NCBI GenBank assembly: GCA_905233515.1
Contig: CAJOEQ010000133.1
Span: 1 to 5,778 of the forward strand
Reading direction: 5' to 3'
Length of the DNA stretch: 5,778 nucleotides
Origin: an uncultured Synergistales bacterium
Lineage (GTDB): Bacteria > Synergistota > Synergistia > Synergistales > Aminobacteriaceae
The notes beneath the pieces are model-generated. The model saw only the letters and a list, made by a program, of their open reading frames with translations. It did not search any database and had not been told where the DNA came from. Within the stretch, counting starts at the first letter, position 1; every line of letters starts with the position of its first letter. Below are positions 1 through 3,897 of the stretch, piece after piece. The translations under genes were made by a program, and so were the position numbers.

Positions 1-359
1 CCTGCACAGAGTGCCGCTGTTATTAAAGCCTTTGCCCTCGCAAGATTCTTTGTGTACATTTCAGAGCCTACATATGCGCCCTCTGTTATATTAGTCGGGT
101 TCATTCTAGCTGTATACAAATTCGTGTCAGGTACAATTACGGCATGATGTGTTTGAAGGTCTACATTATCGCCACTTCTCAAATAATAATCAAGATCGGC
201 AATTCTCCAATTCACTGTCGCTGTTGCTGTAACTGCCTCATAATATCCAGCCTCAGAAATATCATCTCCTACTGTCGGCTGTGTCGCAAGTGCTGTTCCG
301 TTCACATCAGCAAAATATGTCTTGCCATTCTTTGCCGTCGTATCGCTAGTCGCAACATA
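1..359 (-). pseudogene. Out-of-frame continuation of the tail fibre gene, runs off the window
   Basis: From 359 down to 3 the minus strand is open for 119 codons without a stop, starting YVATSDTTAKNGKTYF. This frame is +1 relative to the upstream 210-residue fibre reading frame, which stops at 346. It has no usable start: a TGA lies just upstream and the first in-frame ATG, near 104, has no ribosome binding site. The peptide includes WRIADLDYYL (209-180) and THHAVIVPD (152-126), followed by MNPTNIT and YVGSEMYT. I recognise these, from memory, as blocks that normally follow an HNALYRGK-type segment in small phage fibre or structural proteins. That segment sits at the end of the upstream frame, so the two pieces look like one ancestral gene split by a one-base net insertion. 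The C-terminus lies outside the window, so whether it is intact is unknown. A sequencing or assembly error would give the same picture. Confidence 0.75.
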
Positions 360-978
360 AATATGTATATGGCGTTGTCATTTCCCAGTAATCTCCGGGA
401 TATAAATCTTCAAACGTTCCAGCTCTAATTGCTGCCGATTGTGCATTGGTTAGTGTATTACCTAAATTCTTACCGCGATAAAGTGCATTGTGTGCGCCCG
501 CACTGTGATAATTTAAAATTTCCGTGCGCCCTAACAACGTTGTTAATTCTCCAGCCGCTTTTAATGAATTTAGCCACTGGGCTTTTGTACCTGTATAACC
601 TTCTGCAACTGCTACATCATACGCACTCGGTCCGACTATTTTCGCTAAGTCGTCATCAATATATTTCTCATATTTGCCAGTTAACGCCGCTATAGCCGCT
701 GCCAACTGGGAAGGTAAAGTCGACTGGAAATTGCGATCGATTGAATATGTGAGACCGCTCCCGCTGTTGCCGTAGTAAGGAGCTGCAAGTTCAAGTTCGG
801 TGTCGCTTATTACTCGCAATACTTCACACGCATAAGGTGTTCTGTCTACACGAAATGTTGCACCCGGATTTATTCCAGCTGTCAGCCACTTTGTGCCGTT
901 TCCATAAACTTTTGTACTATTCGTTGTAACTCCTACAGTCCCCGCTCGATACCAATTAGTATGTGCTGCTTCTGCCAT
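346..978 (-). CDS. Phage tail fibre / adhesin-like protein, N-terminal part, truncated by frameshift
   Basis: The product is a 210-residue fibre-type protein that probably sits at the tail tip and takes part in host binding (inferred from family and place). Residues 8-15 (NWYRAGTV) begin a small beta-rich domain, to about 85, of a type common at the N-terminus of phage fibre proteins. Residues 116-140 carry GPSAYDVAVAEGYTGT...WLNSLK, a linker motif frequent in phage fibres and bacterial surface proteins. Residues 161-173 (GAHNALYRGKNLG) and 186-198 (AGTFEDLYPGDYW) match a recurrent structural-protein block. The frame then ends abruptly in TTPYTYLCCD and a TAG, while the expected continuation is in another frame from 359. 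The start ATG at 978 is served by AAGGAG at 996-991, about 12 bases away, inside the last codons of the preceding gene; the gap between the genes is only 6 bases, so the two are likely translated in tandem. Confidence 0.8.
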   Translation of the reverse strand: MAEAAHTNWYRAGTVGVTTNSTKVYGNGTKWLTAGINPGATFRVDRTPYACEVLRVISDTELELAAPYYGNSGSGLTYSIDRNFQSTLPSQLAAAIAALTGKYEKYIDDDLAKIVGPSAYDVAVAEGYTGTKAQWLNSLKAAGELTTLLGRTEILNYHSAGAHNALYRGKNLGNTLTNAQSAAIRAGTFEDLYPGDYWEMTTPYTYLCCD

Positions 979-984
979 AAAAAT

Positions 985-1518
985 TTACATCTCCTTTTTG
1001 ATTTCACGCAATGACTCTTTTATTTCTGAAATCATCACGATTGTCTGCAAACTTGCTTCTGATAATGACTGTATTTGACCTTGCAATGACGAATCACTCT
1101 CTTGACGTTCGACGGCCTCCTGCAAAATTTCTCGTTTGCGGCGTTCATGAGCGTCAATTTCGTCTATAAGATTTCCGAGTCTTGTCTCACTCAAAGAATT
1201 TAACTGTTCCTGAAAAGTCCCTTGAGACTCGTCAATAGAATCTGCAAGTCTCTTAAATCCTTCACGAATATTCGCACCTAGACTTGAATGTTCATTTGCC
1301 CATGAATCAACTCGTGCATCAACAACTTCTGCCGCGTAGTCCGCGTCTGAATCTGTCGAGGCTTTTACGTTCGCGTCGTATCGACCTGAAAGAGTTTGTA
1401 ACTCGGTCTGTAAATCTGCTTCGAGTTCTGCAAGGTTATTTATTTTCGTCTTTATCAGTAATAATGAAACTTTTAAGTCTGCTATTCGGGTTAAGTGTTC
1501 TTCGTCGTATAACATCAT
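985..1518 (-). CDS. Short coiled-coil phage tail protein with one 43-residue repeat unit
   Basis: This 177-residue, highly charged protein has no signal peptide or membrane segment. Residues 5-45 look like a coiled coil (ADLKVSLLLIKTKINNLAELEADL). Residues 67-71 (DARVD), followed by HSSLGANIR (77-85), form a motif that recurs in phage tail and baseplate proteins of Firmicutes. Residues 109-151 (LSETRLGNLIDEIDAHERRK to LQGQIQS) are one 43-residue unit matching the repeats of the larger protein encoded at 2327-3745. Residues 152-177 resemble that protein's final partial unit. It is therefore a short paralogue, probably a fibre shaft or connector; the exact role is unknown. It lies after an apparent terminator hairpin at 1540-1567 and just before the fibre gene. 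The start could be either of two adjacent ATGs (1518 or 1515). Confidence 0.85.
   Translation of the reverse strand: MMLYDEEHLTRIADLKVSLLLIKTKINNLAELEADLQTELQTLSGRYDANVKASTDSDADYAAEVVDARVDSWANEHSSLGANIREGFKRLADSIDESQGTFQEQLNSLSETRLGNLIDEIDAHERRKREILQEAVERQESDSSLQGQIQSLSEASLQTIVMISEIKESLREIKKEM
1066..1194 (-). repeat. Single copy of the 43-residue coiled-coil unit
   Basis: These 129 bases encode residues 109-151 of the 177-residue protein. The unit begins LSETRLGNLI, carries the HERRK block at unit positions 16-20, and ends LQGQIQS, aligning without gaps to the seven units at 2639-3517. The closest match by eye is unit 2, which has AHERRKTEI against AHERRKREI here. Confidence 0.85.
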
Positions 1519-1522
1519 TACA

Positions 1523-1527
1523 CCTCC
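1523..1527 (-). promoter_or_regulatory. Ribosome binding site that bears on the ATG ATG start choice
   Basis: The minus strand reads GGAGG followed by TGTA and two ATG codons in a row. Spacing is 4 bases to the first ATG (1518) and 7 to the second (1515). The usual optimum favours the second, which would remove one methionine. Confidence 0.7.
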
Positions 1528-1535
1528 GATTCATG

Positions 1536-1567
1536 AAAAACGGGCAGAATATTTCTACTCCGCCCGT
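1536..1567 (-). terminator. Intrinsic terminator-like hairpin with GAAA loop, between two tail genes
   Basis: On the minus strand, bases 1567-1540 form a perfect 12-pair stem, ACGGGCGGAGTA against TATTCTGCCCGT. It includes two G-U pairs, closes on a GAAA tetraloop, and is followed by five T (1540-1536). It begins 12 bases after the TAG stop of the 228-residue gene and ends 8 bases before the GGAGG of the next. On the plus strand the two G-U pairs would become A-C mismatches, so the structure belongs to the transcribed strand. It could stop or attenuate transcription into the last two tail genes. The T run is short and most tail genes are co-transcribed, so readthrough is likely. Its core is nearly identical to the hairpin at 2306-2325. 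Confidence 0.75.
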
Positions 1568-1579
1568 CGGTGAATTTTG

Positions 1580-2266
1580 CTATACTCCTAAACCAATATC
1601 ACTTAACATTGCAGTTATTTCGGCTGTTGTTGCTATATCGGATTTCTGAACGATATTATCCTTTGCAATTCCACTGTCTATTGGATTTCTGTTCGCGTCA
1701 AATACTGCGACATTGTCAGTTGTTGCTGTTGCTGGCTTATCTGTTTTGCCGCTGATGTCGACATAAATACCGTCATTCTTAACTATGATCGCATTGTTGC
1801 TCTCGCTTGAAATTTTGAACTCTATTTCGTAGCCCGAAATAGTTAAAATTTTCTCGCTGTCTCCGGCTTTCACGCTGTAAGTGTCAACAAGTGCCGACAT
1901 GTCCATAAATGAATAATTGACAGTGTCATTTGCTGTTCCACTTGCAACATCTGTAGTTCCCTTAACTGCAAGAACGAAAACGGGCTTCCCGTCTAGTGAA
2001 GGATTAACCGCGCCGGGATATGTTGCCGCTGAGAATGTGAAATTAGGCACAAAAAGTGTCTTAGCTTGATCAAGCAAGAAATCTTTCGGGAAGTCGATTG
2101 TATATGCTGCTATCCCGCTTCCGTCCTCAGTTGTGAATAAACTTATTGTGTTTCCTTGAACTGATGCAGATTTTATGGCTTTGTCGGTCTCAAGCTTGAA
2201 AGCCTGCGCCGTCTGTTTCAGTTCGCCCACTGTTACAAGATGATTGACATCATAAGTATCAGCCAT
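1580..2266 (-). CDS. Phage structural protein with C-terminal EIxxML motif, 228 residues
   Basis: I recognise this as a phage structural (probably tail or baseplate-associated) protein type but know no proven function. Residues 5-28 (YDVNHLVTVGELKQTAQAFKLETD) resemble the N-terminal helix seen in many Firmicutes phage tail proteins. Residues 33-150 form a beta-rich domain containing LDQAKTLFVPNFTFS (65-79), TYPGAVNPSLDGKPVFVLAVKG (82-103) and NYSFMDMSALVDTY (117-130). Residues 175-200 (DKPATATTDNVAVFDANRN...) are a linker typical of phage fibres. The end, IATTAEITAMLSDIG (211-225), recurs twice at the end of the neighbouring coiled-coil protein. No signal peptide or membrane helix is seen. 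The ATG at 2266 has an excellent ribosome binding site, AGGAGGG at 2280-2274, 7-8 bases upstream. The gene is flanked on both sides by related hairpins. Confidence 0.85.
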   Translation of the reverse strand: MADTYDVNHLVTVGELKQTAQAFKLETDKAIKSASVQGNTISLFTTEDGSGIAAYTIDFPKDFLLDQAKTLFVPNFTFSAATYPGAVNPSLDGKPVFVLAVKGTTDVASGTANDTVNYSFMDMSALVDTYSVKAGDSEKILTISGYEIEFKISSESNNAIIVKNDGIYVDISGKTDKPATATTDNVAVFDANRNPIDSGIAKDNIVQKSDIATTAEITAMLSDIGLGV

Positions 2267-2273
2267 ATTTAAG

Positions 2274-2280
2274 CCCTCCT
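2274..2280 (-). promoter_or_regulatory. Strong Shine-Dalgarno for the 228-residue gene
   Basis: AGGAGGG lies about 7 bases upstream of the ATG at 2266 on the minus strand. It fixes the start and suggests strong translation independent of the upstream gene, whose stop is 60 bases away. Confidence 0.8.
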
Positions 2281-2301
2281 ATTAAAATAAAATATTTATC
2301 A

Positions 2302-2330
2302 CTAAGCAGAAAATTTCTTCTCCGCGTTAG
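2302..2330 (-). other. Intergenic RNA hairpin with GAAA loop, sister of the one at 1540-1567
   Basis: On the minus strand, bases 2325-2306 form an 8-pair stem, GCGGAGAA against TTTTCTGC, around a GAAA loop, with two G-U pairs. One bulged C (2326) and four more pairs (CTAA 2330-2327 against TTAG 2305-2302) extend it outward, taking in the TAA stop of the coiled-coil gene. Its 20-base core matches the hairpin at 1544-1563 at 18 positions, and the two differences are on opposite sides of the same base pair. It is followed by TGATAAATATTTTATTTT rather than a clean T run, so it is a poor terminator by itself. It may be an RNA processing or stability element. Confidence 0.65.
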
Positions 2331-3745
2331 CTTCTGTTGGGGAATACGTCATCAAGCATTTCGTCTATTTCAGAAGTTGTAGCAATCTCTCCCTGTACTT
2401 CTTCGGGTATTTCTGAAATATCTATCTCTCCGTCGTCAGAGCCGGAAAGTACATCACTGAGCATTGTTGTTATTTCACCGCTTGAGGCAACACGCGCCCC
2501 TTTATAGGTGAGATTTCCTGTATCTGCTGCCGCTTGATAAATCACGTTTATTATTCGCTTGATGTCGTTCAGTTCTGTGATTATTCGTTCGCGCCCCTCT
2601 ATGTCATTCAGCATTAAACGCATTTGAGCGCGAGCTAGTAAATTAATTTGTTCCTGCAGTCCGTCATCCTGCTCAATTCTTGAAAATCTTTCTTGACTGA
2701 GCATTGTTTTACGCCGTGTCAACGCCTGATGAAGACTTAAAGCGTTTTGCATATCTGACTCTGCAAGTAAATCTATCTGACTTCTTAAGGCAGAAATTTC
2801 TCTAATTCGAGTCTGTGTCTCATGATTTAGAGCTTCTCTGCGTCGGCTTATAGTTTCATGTAAATTGAGCGAATTTCTGAGAATTGCATTAATCAGCTCG
2901 TTAATTTGTGTCTGTAAATATTCTGATTGTGCAAGCCGTTCATCCAGCTGGCGTTGTGTATAAGAGAATCCCTCGCGCCGTTCTTCGCTTTCACGTCTGA
3001 TATTTAGAGAATTATTTATACTGGCTTCAGCAACTGAGCTCATTTGTTCTTGCTGACCGAAGTCATTTTTGCGTCTTTCTTCGGCCTCGTTGTGTATATT
3101 AAGAGAATTTCTCAGACTCGCCTCTGCTAGTGAATTATTTTCGCCCGAAAGAATCTCGTCTTGCCTCTCGCGTTCTGACCTCTCAGCAAGTAAATCCGCC
3201 CTGCGCTTTTCATTGGAGACATTGAGATTCAGCGCGTTATTAATTCCAGATTCAGCAAGCAAATTAATTTGTTTCTGCATTGACGAGGTATTTTCTGCTT
3301 CTGTCTGTGCAAGAATATTTATTTCAGTCTTTCGCCTCTCATGAGCTTTGAGAGAATTTAACGTGTTCTGTATACTCGCAAGACTTAGAGATTCAATCTG
3401 TCTTTGCTGGCCTGAATCATTTTCAGCGCGCGTTAAACTTTCTTGCTGTATCTCAATTTTTCGCCGTTCGTATGCGTTTCTGGCGTTGAGTTCTCCCTGT
3501 ATTTGAGCCTCTGCTAAATTATTAAATTGTTGGAGCAGTCCCAGAAATTCCTGCATCTCATACTTTATTGCCTCATCGAGTTCAAGAATTCCGCTGTGAA
3601 GACTTCTCACATTATGACCTAAATTAGGATGAACTATATTTTTTGCATCAACGCGAGCGTCAAGAATCTCTGTATCTTCTGTCGTCTGGCCTGCTATTAC
3701 GTCCATTCTGACATCAAGAGAGTCCTGACGCGATTCTATCGGCAA
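2327..3745 (-). CDS. Long coiled-coil phage tail protein with 43-residue repeats
   Basis: From the TTG at 3745 this encodes 472 residues, strongly helical, charged and rich in E, R, Q, N and L, without signal peptide or membrane segment. Residues 29-33 (DARVD) plus HPNLGHNVR (39-47) form the tail-protein motif shared with the 177-residue neighbour. Residues 77-369 hold seven repeat units averaging 43 residues and 370-403 a partial eighth. Residues 404-472 are a short acidic tail with two copies of an A-T/S-x-x-E-I-x-x-M-L motif (419-433 and 454-468). The most likely role is an oligomeric rod, such as a fibre shaft or length-setting connector, but that is inference. The TTG has only a weak upstream GAAGAA. 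The open frame extends upstream to 3880 without an ATG or GTG, and the natural N-terminus appears to be the frameshifted segment at 3897-3746. Translation of the present gene may therefore be poor or absent. Confidence 0.75.
   Translation of the reverse strand: MPIESRQDSLDVRMDVIAGQTTEDTEILDARVDAKNIVHPNLGHNVRSLHSGILELDEAIKYEMQEFLGLLQQFNNLAEAQIQGELNARNAYERRKIEIQQESLTRAENDSGQQRQIESLSLASIQNTLNSLKAHERRKTEINILAQTEAENTSSMQKQINLLAESGINNALNLNVSNEKRRADLLAERSERERQDEILSGENNSLAEASLRNSLNIHNEAEERRKNDFGQQEQMSSVAEASINNSLNIRRESEERREGFSYTQRQLDERLAQSEYLQTQINELINAILRNSLNLHETISRRREALNHETQTRIREISALRSQIDLLAESDMQNALSLHQALTRRKTMLSQERFSRIEQDDGLQEQINLLARAQMRLMLNDIEGRERIITELNDIKRIINVIYQAAADTGNLTYKGARVASSGEITTMLSDVLSGSDDGEIDISEIPEEVQGEIATTSEIDEMLDDVFPNRS
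2639..3517 (-). repeat. Seven tandem 43-residue coiled-coil repeats (degenerate at DNA level)
   Basis: Units, in residues of the 472-residue protein: 77-119, 120-162, 163-205, 206-237, 238-283, 284-326 and 327-369. A partial eighth follows at 370-403 (DNA to 2537). Five units are exactly 43 residues long; the fourth is 32 and the fifth 46. The consensus starts LAEASIxNSLNLHxxxERRK and ends near LQxQINL. Most conserved are the L-A-E-A/S start, N-x-L-N at about positions 8-11 and the R-R at 18-19. The DNA copies have diverged, so this is an old internal duplication series and not a recent tandem array. Confidence 0.85.
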
Positions 3746-3897
3746 AATATATTCTTCTGTTATTACTCTCGCACGCTCTTCAAGTTCGCTGAATTCCGCA
3801 TTAATAGCCTGTAGTGCTTGCCTAAGCCTCTCTACGTCATCAATTAATTTATTAGCTTTATGAGGTAACGGCCAGCCTCGTCATCATATTTAGGCAT
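3746..3897 (-). pseudogene. Frameshifted 5' end of the coiled-coil gene
   Basis: An ATG at 3897-3895 overlaps the TAA of the upstream DUF4815 gene (GATGCCTAA), with GGTGG shortly upstream, a typical coupled start. It reads MPKYDDEAGRYLIKLIN and then TAA (3846-3844). In the frame of the downstream 472-residue protein the same DNA reads KLIDDVERLRQALQAI... without a stop into the TTG at 3745. Joining the two gives a smooth coiled-coil N-terminus that starts like the paralogue (MPKYDDE against MLYDEE) and places DARVD at a similar depth. The break is explained by an extra 8 bases (AATAAATT or an equivalent register) around 3854-3844: without them the DNA reads CTC ATA AAG CTA ATT GAT GAC, encoding LIKLIDD. 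This could be a mutation, a sequence error or, less likely, a recoding site. Confidence 0.65.

Noticed and set aside
1..359. Target of a diversity-generating retroelement at the fibre C-terminus
   Set aside because: Some related fibre proteins end in lectin-like domains, but the C-terminus is outside the window, and no reverse transcriptase or template repeat is visible.
144..695. Plus-strand open frames of 94 and 88 codons
   Set aside because: They are antisense to the fibre gene, whose peptide has recognisable family motifs on the minus strand. The Cys/Leu-rich products have no recognisable features.
1284..1755. Plus-strand open frames of 121 and 61 codons
   Set aside because: Both are antisense to well-supported minus-strand genes with good ribosome binding sites and cross the terminator-like hairpin. 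The products are composition artefacts.
2267..2300. Promoter in the AT-rich gap before the 228-residue gene
   Set aside because: TATTTTA-like stretches occur, but no -35-like box is seen at proper spacing. AT-rich leader sequence before a ribosome binding site explains it.
3069..3344. Plus-strand open frame of 91 codons
   Set aside because: It lies wholly opposite the coiled-coil repeats, whose biased codons keep the opposite frame open. There is no ribosome binding site and the Ser/Leu-rich product is typical of a shadow frame.
2639..3517. Regular repeats suggesting a CRISPR array or DNA tandem repeat
   Set aside because: The periodicity is 129 bases, in frame and conserved mainly at protein level. 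There are no near-identical short repeats or unique spacers.
3840..3862. Programmed -1 frameshift in the coiled-coil gene
   Set aside because: The required shift has the right sign, but no X-XXY-YYZ slippery heptamer is present at CTA ATA AAT TAA and no downstream stimulatory structure is obvious. An 8-base insertion is simpler.
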